A stretch of DNA of 64,000 bases. Source: Lachnospiraceae bacterium. GTDB lineage: Bacteria > Bacillota > Clostridia > Lachnospirales > Lachnospiraceae. The notes below the pieces were generated by a model. It was given only the letters and a program-made list of their open reading frames with translations, ran no database searches and was not told where the DNA came from. Position 1 is the stretch's first letter; each line of letters opens with the position of its first letter. Below are positions 52,786 to 61,436 of this stretch, in pieces. The stretch lies in NCBI GenBank assembly GCA_029338735.1, contig JAQYAY010000057.1, positions 1 to 64,000 on the forward strand. Direction: 5' to 3'. The position numbers and the translations under genes were made by a program.

Positions 52786-53769
52786 TTAACCTTCTTCCTC
52801 TCGTATAACTGATGTTATCTGGACTGCATATTTCTTATCAGAAGAGCCTGGCAAGGCAGTAAACTTCTTTATCGAGCCGACGTACACGTCGAGCTCATCA
52901 TCTGCCTTTCTGTCAAGCCTGATGATATCACCATTCTGCAGGGACATGAAGTCACTCACGCTGATGGTTGAATTACCAAGTACTGCGGTAATCGGGATCT
53001 GGGCCTTGTCAATGAGCTCCTCCATGTCTTCAGACGAATGTGCCTCACTGTGCTCCTGCATATTCGAATACCAGAACTTGGTATTAAGTTTATCCATTAC
53101 GGGCTCAAGTGTCAAATATGGAAGGCAGAAATTCATGAGTCCTTCTACTTCTCCAATCTTGATATTCAGTGTCACTATGGCGATCATCTCCGTAGGAGAA
53201 ATGATCTGGGCAAACTGTGGATTCGTCTCGATCCTGTTGAGCTTTGGATGGATGTCACACACATTTTCCCATGGCTCACGAAGGAGCTCCACACAGCTGT
53301 TCATCACACGTCTGATGATAAGCAGCTCAATCTCGGAAAAATCCCTGATCTTCTCGAGTGGAAGTCCCTCACCACCGAGCATTCGGTCAACTATTGCAAA
53401 GCCGAGCTTGGTAGCCATCTCCATAATGATATTGCCCTTGAGCGGCTCTACATCAATGACTCCTAGCAGAACCGGATTGGACAATGAATTTGTAAATTCC
53501 TGAAAGGTAACTGCCTCTGAATTCATCACTTCTACCTGGACATTTTTGCGCAGATAGACAGGAAGATTAGTCGACAGAAGCCTTCCGTAATGTTCAAAAA
53601 TTATCTCGAGCGTCCTTAAGTGCTCTTTGGAGAATTTGGACGGGCGGGAGAAATCATAATCCCTGACCTGAACTTCCTTCTCCTTTGTCATCTCATCGAC
53701 ATCTACCTCACCTTTGCTTAAGGCATTGAGGAGATTATCGATTTCTGACTGAGACAGGACATCACTCAT
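52786..53769 (-). CDS. fliM: flagellar motor switch protein FliM
   Basis: This 327-residue C-ring protein starts with the CheY-binding helix LSQSEIDNLLNAL, followed by the CheC-like middle domain (~50-235) and the C-terminal SpoA domain. CheY-P binding here reverses rotation. It lies between fliL (18-base gap) and fliY. Confidence 0.98.
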   Translation of the reverse strand: MSDVLSQSEIDNLLNALSKGEVDVDEMTKEKEVQVRDYDFSRPSKFSKEHLRTLEIIFEHYGRLLSTNLPVYLRKNVQVEVMNSEAVTFQEFTNSLSNPVLLGVIDVEPLKGNIIMEMATKLGFAIVDRMLGGEGLPLEKIRDFSEIELLIIRRVMNSCVELLREPWENVCDIHPKLNRIETNPQFAQIISPTEMIAIVTLNIKIGEVEGLMNFCLPYLTLEPVMDKLNTKFWYSNMQEHSEAHSSEDMEELIDKAQIPITAVLGNSTISVSDFMSLQNGDIIRLDRKADDELDVYVGSIKKFTALPGSSDKKYAVQITSVIREEEG

Positions 53770-53787
53770 TGTATCACCCCTGTCTCA

Positions 53788-54327
53788 TTACTGGGTGGTC
53801 AGACTCGTAAATACCACTCCAACCACATAACTCTTATCCAGAACCTTCTGAACAGCAGCTGTACACTCATTCGTGATCTGCTGCTGATTGCTTCTTAATT
53901 CATCAACTGTATGCTGTGACAGTGTCTGCTGAACCGCCTGAATCACGAGGCTCTTCGCCGGTGAGGTGCTGTCATCCTTGAAGGCGGCAGCATTATCCTT
54001 GTAGCTGTCGGCCTTTTTATTGACTGTCAGTGAGAACTTCACAACTGCATAATGCTCCTGACCATCATCACCACTCTTCAGATTGACAGTAATGCCATCA
54101 TCACCTGTGATGTCGACTGATTCCTGATCTGCAAGCGATACATCGCCTGATCCTGAACCGTCGTTGCTGCCCGAACCGGTATCCAGATCTATGGCGGCTG
54201 CCACCTTTGAAATAAGTGCATTGGCACTCTTCACTTCAGGAAGAATAGCTATCGCAAGGATTGCGGTCAGAAGCAGGTTCACAAGAACCAGTGCCAGTGT
54301 GATCATGGTAATTAAACTCTTTTTCAT
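53788..54327 (-). CDS. fliL: flagellar basal body-associated protein FliL
   Basis: This 179-residue protein has one transmembrane helix (~8-28), a Gly/Ser/Asp-rich linker (~50-70) and an extracytoplasmic stomatin-like domain with KFSLTVNKKADSYKD and the C-terminal VLDKSYVVGVVFTSLTTQ. FliL supports stator activity. It lies between motB and fliM. Confidence 0.93.
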   Translation of the reverse strand: MKKSLITMITLALVLVNLLLTAILAIAILPEVKSANALISKVAAAIDLDTGSGSNDGSGSGDVSLADQESVDITGDDGITVNLKSGDDGQEHYAVVKFSLTVNKKADSYKDNAAAFKDDSTSPAKSLVIQAVQQTLSQHTVDELRSNQQQITNECTAAVQKVLDKSYVVGVVFTSLTTQ

Positions 54328-54355
54328 CTATTCTCTCTTTTCTATCTGTCCATTC

Positions 54356-55210
54356 TTATTTCTTTGAATTATAAGAATTATAGATCTTGATTTCAACCCT
54401 TCGGTTTCTTGCTCTTCCTTCAGGTGTCTTGTTGCTTGCTACCGGATTGTATTCGCCGCGTCCGGAACTATATATCTGTGACGGATCGAGCCTGGAATAT
54501 TTTCTTATGTCATTGGCTACATTCAGTGCCCTGTACATCGACAGTACATTGTTGTCTTCGTACTTGGCTGAATGAATAGGGACATTGTCTGTGTATCCTT
54601 CGACCTCTATCAGACTGTCCTTATATGAGTTCAGAATCTGCGCAACCTTCCTTATAATAGGTCTGGCATCCTTTTTGACTTCGCTCTGTCCTGTATCAAA
54701 GAGTAATGCACCATTCAGTGTAAGTCTCACATACTGACCATTAAAGTCAACCAGTACCCTGTCCTGAATGCCATACTTCTTCGCAGTCTCAGTCACCTGC
54801 TCTGCCATCTTCTCGGATTCTTCAAGAGCCTGCTCATCCACTTCCTTCTGGGCGTCCTCTACGCTATTATCCTTCTCGGCATCTGCCGATGCAGCATCCG
54901 CACCCTTTGAATTATTGCCCTTATTATTGGCGGCTTTGCTCAGTGAATCACCGAAATAGTCTGCTACATCAGGCAGCTGGTTGATACCAGCTGATACGAG
55001 CTTGCCATTGGAAATGGTGGACCCGCCGCCTGACATAATCGAAAAGGCATTGTTAATTGATGCTGCTACCTGTTCCAGCTTATCCTGCTGAATAGTAGAC
55101 ATGGAGAACAGAAGCACGAAGAAACACAACAGAAGATTCATCAGATCGGAGAAAGTCGACTGCCACAGAGGGAAACTCTTGGGCGGGTCAGGCTTCTTCT
55201 TGAAAGCCAT
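54356..55210 (-). CDS. motB: stator protein MotB
   Basis: This 284-residue protein has a short basic N-terminus, one transmembrane helix with the proton-binding Asp in TFSDLMNLLLCFFVLLFSM, a flexible Ala/Asn/Asp-rich region (~85-125), and a C-terminal OmpA-like peptidoglycan-binding domain (EVEGYTDNVPIHS; RALNVANDIRKY). Its start overlaps the motA stop. It forms the H+ or Na+ channel of the motor; the ion cannot be read with certainty. Confidence 0.97.
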   Translation of the reverse strand: MAFKKKPDPPKSFPLWQSTFSDLMNLLLCFFVLLFSMSTIQQDKLEQVAASINNAFSIMSGGGSTISNGKLVSAGINQLPDVADYFGDSLSKAANNKGNNSKGADAASADAEKDNSVEDAQKEVDEQALEESEKMAEQVTETAKKYGIQDRVLVDFNGQYVRLTLNGALLFDTGQSEVKKDARPIIRKVAQILNSYKDSLIEVEGYTDNVPIHSAKYEDNNVLSMYRALNVANDIRKYSRLDPSQIYSSGRGEYNPVASNKTPEGRARNRRVEIKIYNSYNSKK

Positions 55211-56022
55211 TAAGCTTCACCGCCTTCCCCTGCATTTCCATTCATCGCATCAATGCCTACAGAATCACGCTCTGCCGGCGCAAGGAAGGTCTTGAGCTTC
55301 TCCTCAATAATTCTAGGATTCTCACCTGCCTGAATTGACAGGAGTCCCTCAACCGTAAGAGTCTTGACCATTATCTCTGTATCATTATTAATCTTTAGCT
55401 TATTAACTACAGGCACACAGAGCCAGTTAGCAAGAACTGATCCGTAGAATGTAGTAATAAGAGCAACCGCCATATTAGGTCCGATAGCTGAAGGATCACT
55501 CAGATCATTGAGCATGTTGATGAGTCCGATCAGTGTACCGATCATACCCCATGCAGGACCCTGTGTACCCCAGGTATCGAAGAATGCACTGACCTTATTA
55601 TGTCTGTCTGACATTGATGCCATGTCATTCTCAAGTATGGCACGTACCAGATCTGCATCAGTACCATCAACGACGAGCATGACACCCTTCTTCAGGAATT
55701 CGTCATCAATATCTGCTGCCTGACTCTCAAGAGCGAGAAGTCCTTCCTTTCTGGCAAGATTGGCCATATCCAGAATCCTTGTAATGATGGCCTTCGGATC
55801 ACCATTCTCCGGCTCCTTCAGAGTCTTCTGAAGACCTACCTTCAGTGCATTGATAAAGTCAGGCATCTTATTACTAGTCATAACCGTTGCCAATGATCCA
55901 CCGATGGTGATGATGATCGACGGATAATCAATATATGTAGAAATCTGGGCACCGGTTGATACGATACCGTAGATCAACATTATGAAGCCAAGAATTAACC
56001 CGACTAACGAAGCTATATCCAC
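55210..56022 (-). CDS. motA: stator protein MotA
   Basis: This 270-residue protein has four membrane helices, a large cytoplasmic loop (~60-150), and the conserved PAWGMIGTLIGLINML near the third helix. The start is GTG at 56020-56022, with GGGGG eight bases upstream. It has its own promoter and leader of about 40 bases, after a terminator, so the motA-to-fapA run can be expressed apart from the rod-hook genes upstream. Confidence 0.97.
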   Translation of the reverse strand: MDIASLVGLILGFIMLIYGIVSTGAQISTYIDYPSIIITIGGSLATVMTSNKMPDFINALKVGLQKTLKEPENGDPKAIITRILDMANLARKEGLLALESQAADIDDEFLKKGVMLVVDGTDADLVRAILENDMASMSDRHNKVSAFFDTWGTQGPAWGMIGTLIGLINMLNDLSDPSAIGPNMAVALITTFYGSVLANWLCVPVVNKLKINNDTEIMVKTLTVEGLLSIQAGENPRIIEEKLKTFLAPAERDSVGIDAMNGNAGEGGEA

Positions 56023-56067
56023 TGTTTTGCCCCCGTAAATATTTCAGCTTTACTTTTGCCACCCTAT

Positions 56068-56121
56068 ATATTACTAGAATGGGCAGCGTTTGTCTACCTT
56101 AAATTCACAACTTTTTGTGAA
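56068..56121 (-). promoter_or_regulatory. motA operon promoter and upstream dyad
   Basis: TAGACA (56091-56096) and TAATAT (56068-56073) are 17 bases apart on the minus strand, a sigma-A-like promoter with transcription starting near 56061. A 7-bp inverted repeat, TTCACAA and TTGTGAA (56104-56121), sits just upstream of the -35 box and could bind a regulator. Other parts of the 283-base gap are AT-rich with a second TATAAT near 56157-56162 that lacks a good -35 box. Confidence 0.6.
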
Positions 56122-56245
56122 GATTTTCAAAAAAAATCTAGCAGTTGTGGTTGTATTATAATTGACTCTAATAATTGTAACGTCTATCAACAATTCCCAT
56201 TTTACCCTTTTTTGCCTTAAAAATAAAGGCTTTCCTGGGGAAAAA

Positions 56246-56279
56246 TGAAAAAAGAACAGATTCATCTGAGAATCTGTTC
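56246..56279 (-). terminator. terminator after the hook-assembly genes
   Basis: A perfect 10-bp stem (GAACAGATTC with GAATCTGTTC, loop of six) is followed on the minus strand by six T residues. It lies about 27 bases after the stop codon of the flagellar operon protein and splits the locus in two transcription units. Confidence 0.92.
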
Positions 56280-56305
56280 CTGTCAGATCAGCTATAATGA
56301 AATAC

Positions 56306-56695
56306 TTATACTATGATGGCCCCATCTATATTGGTAAAAGCCTTTTCTTTGGACTCATCACTGTCAAGTGCAGTGATAACCGTATGACTTGGTACATTCA
56401 CTATAAATGCCAGTGAATCCATGAGTACAAGTGATTCCCTGATTCCTTTCTCTCCTGCCTTTTTTACGCCATCTGAAAGCCTCTCTGTCTGCTCAGGAGA
56501 AAGATTTATATCTCTCTGTTCAAGGCGTTCAGAGGCATGCTTTGAGAAGCGGACGTCCTCGGTCCCTCCATAGACTCCTTCAAGTACTGACTGGAAGTTG
56601 CTTCCCTGCGTATTCTTCTGGGTGTTCTGTTTCTTACCTGTCTGGTAAGTGTTCATCACCTGCTCAATGGAAGAAAATTTTTGTATTCCGCTCAT
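56306..56695 (-). CDS. flagellar operon protein (TIGR02530 family)
   Basis: This 129-residue protein has the family's central motif FSKHASERLEQRDINLS and a C-terminal VNVPSHTVITALD strand region. The family occurs only in flagellar loci next to flgD and flgE; its role is unknown. The ATG at 56693-56695 follows AAGGAGG with seven bases between; an in-frame GTG two codons earlier is too close to it. It is the last gene before the terminator. Confidence 0.9.
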   Translation of the reverse strand: MSGIQKFSSIEQVMNTYQTGKKQNTQKNTQGSNFQSVLEGVYGGTEDVRFSKHASERLEQRDINLSPEQTERLSDGVKKAGEKGIRESLVLMDSLAFIVNVPSHTVITALDSDESKEKAFTNIDGAIIV

Positions 56696-56723
56696 TTGCA
56701 CACCTCCTTTCCTATGGTGTAAA

Positions 56724-57611
56724 TCACTTCTCTGAATCTGTATCTACGGCGTTGACTTCCGCTACTGTATCAGAGGTCTCATCATTATTATCGGACGTTT
56801 CCTCAGAAACCTTAGTATTATCAGCTGACTCTGATGCCTGAGCAGCCTGGGCTGCTGTATTATCACTAGCCTTGTGTGCCTCAGCTGCGTCTGACTTGCC
56901 GGTTTCAGCAGTCTTTGCATCATCCGTCTTCTTTGTGCTGTCAGTATCTGTCTTCTCGTCTACAGCCTTATCCTTGCCCGTGATCTTATTTGCTGCTGCT
57001 ACAAGCTCCTCTATGGTCTTTACCGTAGAATTCGGTATGAAGGACTGCTCATAGGTAGACATGGCATTGTAGATCTTTGCCAGATTGTATACCTTGTCGG
57101 TATCTGCCTTTGTAAGCTTATTCGCTGCAGGCAGATTGGCCAGCTCTTCATTGATTGTCTGAAGCAGTGTATTGGCAGTGTAGTAATCACTGTCCTGGCT
57201 TCCTGTCACCTGCGACAGCTTGAAGTCCTTATCCATAAGATGCAGATAAGTCTCTCCATCCTTCTTATAGGTGTATTCCACCTTGCCGGTAGTGGCATTA
57301 CCCTCATCATCAGTAGCAGTGACTATCTGCCCTACAAGAGAAGTGCCATGCATCTGTTCCATATCATCGGATACATTCTCAAGTGCCTCAACCTGCGAGA
57401 AGCTGGCCATTTCCTTTACATACTCTGTATTATCAGTCGGCTCAAGGGGATTCTGATATTTCATCTCAGCTACCAGCAGCTTCATGAACATATCCTTGGT
57501 CTCCTGGGTCTTTGACTTAGAGGTCTCTGCCTTCTTATTTTTATTCTCTACTACGTCGGTAGCCTTGTTTCCTGTTACCTTACCGTCAGATACATTTACT
57601 GTAAATGCCAT
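56724..57611 (-). CDS. flgD: hook capping protein FlgD
   Basis: This 295-residue protein guides hook assembly. The N-terminal domain is clear (MFMKLLVAEMKYQNPLEPTD, then FSQVEALENVSD), followed by a small beta region with DKDFKLSQVTG. The last ~75 residues are low-complexity Asp/Ala/Thr/Ser/Lys and show no domain. It lies after flgE and before the flagellar operon protein; in many Clostridia flgD comes before flgE. Confidence 0.93.
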   Translation of the reverse strand: MAFTVNVSDGKVTGNKATDVVENKNKKAETSKSKTQETKDMFMKLLVAEMKYQNPLEPTDNTEYVKEMASFSQVEALENVSDDMEQMHGTSLVGQIVTATDDEGNATTGKVEYTYKKDGETYLHLMDKDFKLSQVTGSQDSDYYTANTLLQTINEELANLPAANKLTKADTDKVYNLAKIYNAMSTYEQSFIPNSTVKTIEELVAAANKITGKDKAVDEKTDTDSTKKTDDAKTAETGKSDAAEAHKASDNTAAQAAQASESADNTKVSEETSDNNDETSDTVAEVNAVDTDSEK

Positions 57612-57624
57612 ATGCTACCTCCTA

Positions 57625-59568
57625 TTATCTCTTCAGATTCGTAAGCTCCTCAAGAAGGGTATCTGATACTGTGATGATACGTGAGTTGGCCTGGAATCCA
57701 CGCTGCGTTGTGATCATCTCTGTGAACTCCTGAGCCAGGTCTACATTACTCATCTCGAGCTGTCCAGCGTTCATTGAGCTTCCGTCTGAAGTGATCTCCT
57801 GACCGATTCCATCGAATGATCCGGAGTTCAGTGTCTCTCCATAACAGTTGTCTCCAAGACTCTCAAGACCGCTTGCGTTGGCAAACTGTGTAGTAGAGAT
57901 CTGTCCGAGAAGAACAGTATTACCATTAGTATATGATCCGTAAATCTTGCCATCGGTCTGTACTGAAAGACCATTCAGTGTACCAAGCTGTCTTCCTGCT
58001 CCGCTGGAGCTGTCTGTAATAGTACCTCTGTCGATGGAAGCTGTTGAAGAACCGCCATGGTTGTAGTTCAGCAGGTTAGTGAAGTCAATGCTGATACCAT
58101 CTGTATTGAACTGGCTGCCCAGCAGATTGACATTAAATGTAACAGCATTTGAGCCAGTTCCAAAGGAACGGGTCTTTGTATCCTGCTGAGTAGTCGTAGA
58201 TGTAGTTCCCTGTCTTCCACTAATGCTATCAAAAGTACCATCAGATGACTTGAAGAATACATCATAGTTTGCTGCATCTGTCTTCACCTTGAGTGTCTGT
58301 GATGTTGCATCAAAAGTGAATGTTGGATTTTTACCAGGTATTACAGTAGAAGTACCATCTTTATTTTCAGTATAGTAATTGCTCATGGCACTCTGAAGAC
58401 CAGAGAAAATTCTCGAAATCTGATAAGTCTGAGCTGTTGCCGTACTTCCTGTTCCAGCTTTTAACTGAACTGTTCCATTAAGTCCATTCTTGTCCATCTG
58501 CTCTTTCAGTTCTTTTACTGTAATAGAGACCTGATTAGCACCGTTTCCCTTTACAATAGACTGTGACGCTGCATCATACCTGAAGTCAGATGACGCATCA
58601 AGCTTGAATGAATCTACATTATAGCCATTAGCGCTGCCAAACAGGCTGGCTTTAATATACTTTTCTGCCTCTGCAGTATTATTTATAGCCTGAGTGTTGC
58701 CAAATGTATTGGCTGGAATATTCAGTGTGCCATTTGTTGTGTATTTGGCTTCCTGATTATCAATATAGTTTTTAAGAAGATCTATAGGATTACCTTCGGA
58801 ATCGACATTAGAATCAGATGTAATGGATGTCAGCTCAATTGTATAACCATTTGCATCCTTTGCAGACGTTGAATTGGTTCCCATTACAGTGCCGTCCGTA
58901 GCCTTGTCTTCACCCTTCTTTACCGCAAACTTGGCTGTATATGAATATCCAAGATCATCGTAAAAGGTCAGGCTGATCGGCAGCCCATCTGTACTCTCTA
59001 CATTAGAATCATTCTCATCAATGATTCCTGTGAGATGTGCCTGTGATGTATACTCAGGCTCTGATGTCTGGTTTGCAGGATCCATGAGACGAAGAGCACT
59101 TACAGTATCCTTTGAGATAGTGCCAGTCTCTTTATTGGCCTGCCATCCCATTACATGATATCCTGTAGATGTCATTGACAGATAGCCATTTCCATCTACA
59201 TAGAAACTTCCTGAACGGGTGAACAGGTTCTGTGTACCATTATTTACGATAAAGAAATTCGTCGAATTCGTATCTGACAGACGCAGATCAAATCCATCGT
59301 TTGTAGTCTCAGCTGATCCCGAAGTCGTGACTGAGACTTTTGTAGCAGCGGTCGTAACACCAAGACCGATCTGTCTAGGGTTTACACCACCACGGGTAGC
59401 CGTGCCGCCTGATGCATCAGACATTGTCTGGTACATGATATCCTGGAAAGTCGTTGATGATGACTTGAATGCTGTTGTATTTACATTGGCTATATTATTA
59501 CCAATTACGTCCATCCTCTGCTGATGGGTCTTAAGTCCGGATACACCGGAAAAAAGTGAACGCATCAT
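57625..59568 (-). CDS. flgE: flagellar hook protein FlgE
   Basis: This 647-residue protein has the N-terminal rod-hook motif LFSGVSGLKTHQQRMDVIGN and ANVNTTAFKSS, a long exposed central region rich in Thr, Ser, Asn and Gly (~200-560), and the C-terminal NVDLAQEFTEMITTQRGFQA coiled-coil segment. It is longer than the ~400-residue enteric FlgE; the extra length is in the surface domains, as often in Gram-positives. GGAGG lies ten bases before the first ATG. It directly follows fliK. Confidence 0.96.
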   Translation of the reverse strand: MMRSLFSGVSGLKTHQQRMDVIGNNIANVNTTAFKSSSTTFQDIMYQTMSDASGGTATRGGVNPRQIGLGVTTAATKVSVTTSGSAETTNDGFDLRLSDTNSTNFFIVNNGTQNLFTRSGSFYVDGNGYLSMTSTGYHVMGWQANKETGTISKDTVSALRLMDPANQTSEPEYTSQAHLTGIIDENDSNVESTDGLPISLTFYDDLGYSYTAKFAVKKGEDKATDGTVMGTNSTSAKDANGYTIELTSITSDSNVDSEGNPIDLLKNYIDNQEAKYTTNGTLNIPANTFGNTQAINNTAEAEKYIKASLFGSANGYNVDSFKLDASSDFRYDAASQSIVKGNGANQVSITVKELKEQMDKNGLNGTVQLKAGTGSTATAQTYQISRIFSGLQSAMSNYYTENKDGTSTVIPGKNPTFTFDATSQTLKVKTDAANYDVFFKSSDGTFDSISGRQGTTSTTTQQDTKTRSFGTGSNAVTFNVNLLGSQFNTDGISIDFTNLLNYNHGGSSTASIDRGTITDSSSGAGRQLGTLNGLSVQTDGKIYGSYTNGNTVLLGQISTTQFANASGLESLGDNCYGETLNSGSFDGIGQEITSDGSSMNAGQLEMSNVDLAQEFTEMITTQRGFQANSRIITVSDTLLEELTNLKR

Positions 59569-59590
59569 AGCGCAATTACCTCCAAAACTA

Positions 59591-61297
59591 CTAAGCTAAA
59601 TAGCTCACTGTATTACCATTATCTCTCATGATAGATGCTTCGAGCTCATCTTCTTCGGTCTGAGTACCGTCGAAGCCCGATCTGACATCGATTGTTCCTG
59701 ATGTCCTGTGAGCCGTGCCTGCATTGCCTTCTCTCTGTGAAAAAGCTCCTGCATTGCTATTATTCATGAGATTTCCATTTGTATTCTGTTCGAGATTTTT
59801 TTCAAAAGCATGAGGCTCAACAGAGATTGTAACCTCATTTACCCTGACACCCTGTCTGTTGAGATTGTCCTGCAAATCTGCAAGTCTGTTCTCGAGAGCA
59901 TGTCTGACTGCTTCATTCTGTGCATACAGATGAGCTGTCACGTCTCCGCTCTTTTCAGATACCTGCAGATAAATCTTTCCGAGGCTCTGCGGATTGAGTT
60001 CCATTTCAAGACTCTTTACCGTAGTGCCTAATGTCTGCTTTGCCTTGTCGACTATCTGCTGGATCACATTGTCAGTATTGATATCAGTATACTTCGTCAC
60101 CTGTGAGATCGTCTCTGAGAAAGTGTTCTCTGTCACTGTAGCTGTCTCAACATTTGCCTGCATGGCATTTGTATTGATCTCAGTGGTCTCAGGCTGTTTC
60201 TGACTGTTGCTGAACATATCAGAAGATTCTGACATATCTGATGAGCTGTTCTGAGACATAGTCTGTAAAGGCTTAACAGTATCTGTCACTGTAGTCTGGT
60301 CAGAAGTCACTGTATCATCAGGTACCAGAGTCTGTTCCTCTGCATCAGATACAGTATCATTATCTGCTCCTAATGTATCCTCTGTCTCAACATTCAGAAC
60401 AGTAACATCTGACAGATTATCCTCAATGACTGTTCCATCTGCTGTCATTTCTTCATCTGTCATATGATCATTCAGATACGACATGAGCTCCTGTGCTTCA
60501 TCATCAGTGACTGGAGTCATCTGACTCAGAATATCATCAGGAATCGCTGAGAAATCGCTCTGCAAGTCATTTAAGAACGAGAAAAAATTGTCAGAAGTGA
60601 GAAGATCCGACTGATCTGCCCCTGTGACTGTCATATACAATTGTGCTGCGTTGGACTGAACTGTAAGATCTGAAAATGAAAGCCCGAGCGACTGCATTGC
60701 ACTAAGCACTGTTGCATCGTCTGCTCCAAGGTCTTCCTTGATACGTTCCAGAATATCCGAAGAGAAATCTTCCATGGTTTCTTCTTCATCCACTGTAATA
60801 TCTTCCGTTTCCGGTCCGGATACACCCGTGTCCCTATTCACTGAATCAGTCTTTTTAGTATTGTCCGATTTATCTGTCTTCTGTGTGCTTTTTGTCTCCT
60901 TTCCTTTCTGTACTGCGCTGCCATCCTTTGCAGCCCTGTCTGCCGATGTATTGCTATCGGTATCTGGCGCCTTAGCCGCTGTACTCTTTCTGGAATTGTC
61001 ACTGGTCTTTGCAGTGTTGTTGATGATATGGCTGTCAGAATCCTTCATATATGAGGATTTGAACTTCATATCACTGCTTTTAAAAGATGTCTTCACCGAC
61101 GAAGCTGAATCCGTCCCGGATAAATCGTCTTTCTTTACCGATGATCCGCTGGAATTCTGATTCCTGCTGAAAACTGACAGATCATTCATCATCGCAATAA
61201 AATCTGCATTTCCGGAAGAACTGCCATTCTTCTGTCTGCCCGTCTTTGTGACTTTTCCATTCTGTACAGGGACTGTTATCACTCCCTGTGCCTTCAT
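59591..61297 (-). CDS. fliK: flagellar hook-length control protein FliK
   Basis: This 568-residue protein has a long Ser/Thr/Asp/Lys-rich disordered ruler region (~15-420) and a compact C-terminal domain with the FliK signature (LEMELNPQSLGKIYLQVSEK; LRNRLADLQ-type helix). It measures the hook and triggers FlhB switching. ATG at 61295-61297 follows GGAAGG at good spacing; an earlier in-frame ATG (61313) has no ribosome-binding site. A 110-base gap with hairpins and repeats separates it from the MotE-like gene. Confidence 0.93.
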   Translation of the reverse strand: MKAQGVITVPVQNGKVTKTGRQKNGSSSGNADFIAMMNDLSVFSRNQNSSGSSVKKDDLSGTDSASSVKTSFKSSDMKFKSSYMKDSDSHIINNTAKTSDNSRKSTAAKAPDTDSNTSADRAAKDGSAVQKGKETKSTQKTDKSDNTKKTDSVNRDTGVSGPETEDITVDEEETMEDFSSDILERIKEDLGADDATVLSAMQSLGLSFSDLTVQSNAAQLYMTVTGADQSDLLTSDNFFSFLNDLQSDFSAIPDDILSQMTPVTDDEAQELMSYLNDHMTDEEMTADGTVIEDNLSDVTVLNVETEDTLGADNDTVSDAEEQTLVPDDTVTSDQTTVTDTVKPLQTMSQNSSSDMSESSDMFSNSQKQPETTEINTNAMQANVETATVTENTFSETISQVTKYTDINTDNVIQQIVDKAKQTLGTTVKSLEMELNPQSLGKIYLQVSEKSGDVTAHLYAQNEAVRHALENRLADLQDNLNRQGVRVNEVTISVEPHAFEKNLEQNTNGNLMNNSNAGAFSQREGNAGTAHRTSGTIDVRSGFDGTQTEEDELEASIMRDNGNTVSYLA

Positions 61298-61374
61298 CTG
61301 CACCTTCCTTTCCATGAGTAAACACTTACTCTATATCTTATATCGACAACTTCTGAGAGTTGATAATACCTTTT

Positions 61375-61436
61375 TGAAAAAATCCGCCACAAATTTTACT
61401 ACAGAATCCGCCATAAATTTCTGCATTATGACGGAT
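61375..61436 (-). promoter_or_regulatory. alternative-hairpin attenuator candidate before fliK
   Basis: On the minus strand the arm ATCCGTCATAA (61426-61436, including the stop of the upstream gene) can pair fully with either of two direct-repeat arms: TTATGGCGGAT (61406-61416) or TTGTGGCGGAT (61382-61392), counting G-U pairs. Only the distal pairing is followed directly by a T-run (TTTTTTC), so the first fold would be neutral and the second a terminator. Confidence 0.5.

Noticed and set aside
56074..56265. Open frame of 63 codons on the minus strand between motA and the flagellar operon protein
   Set aside because: Its sequence is AT-driven (many Phe, Lys, Thr) and has no family features or good ribosome-binding site. 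It runs from the terminator through the promoter region of motA. It does not resemble FlbD.
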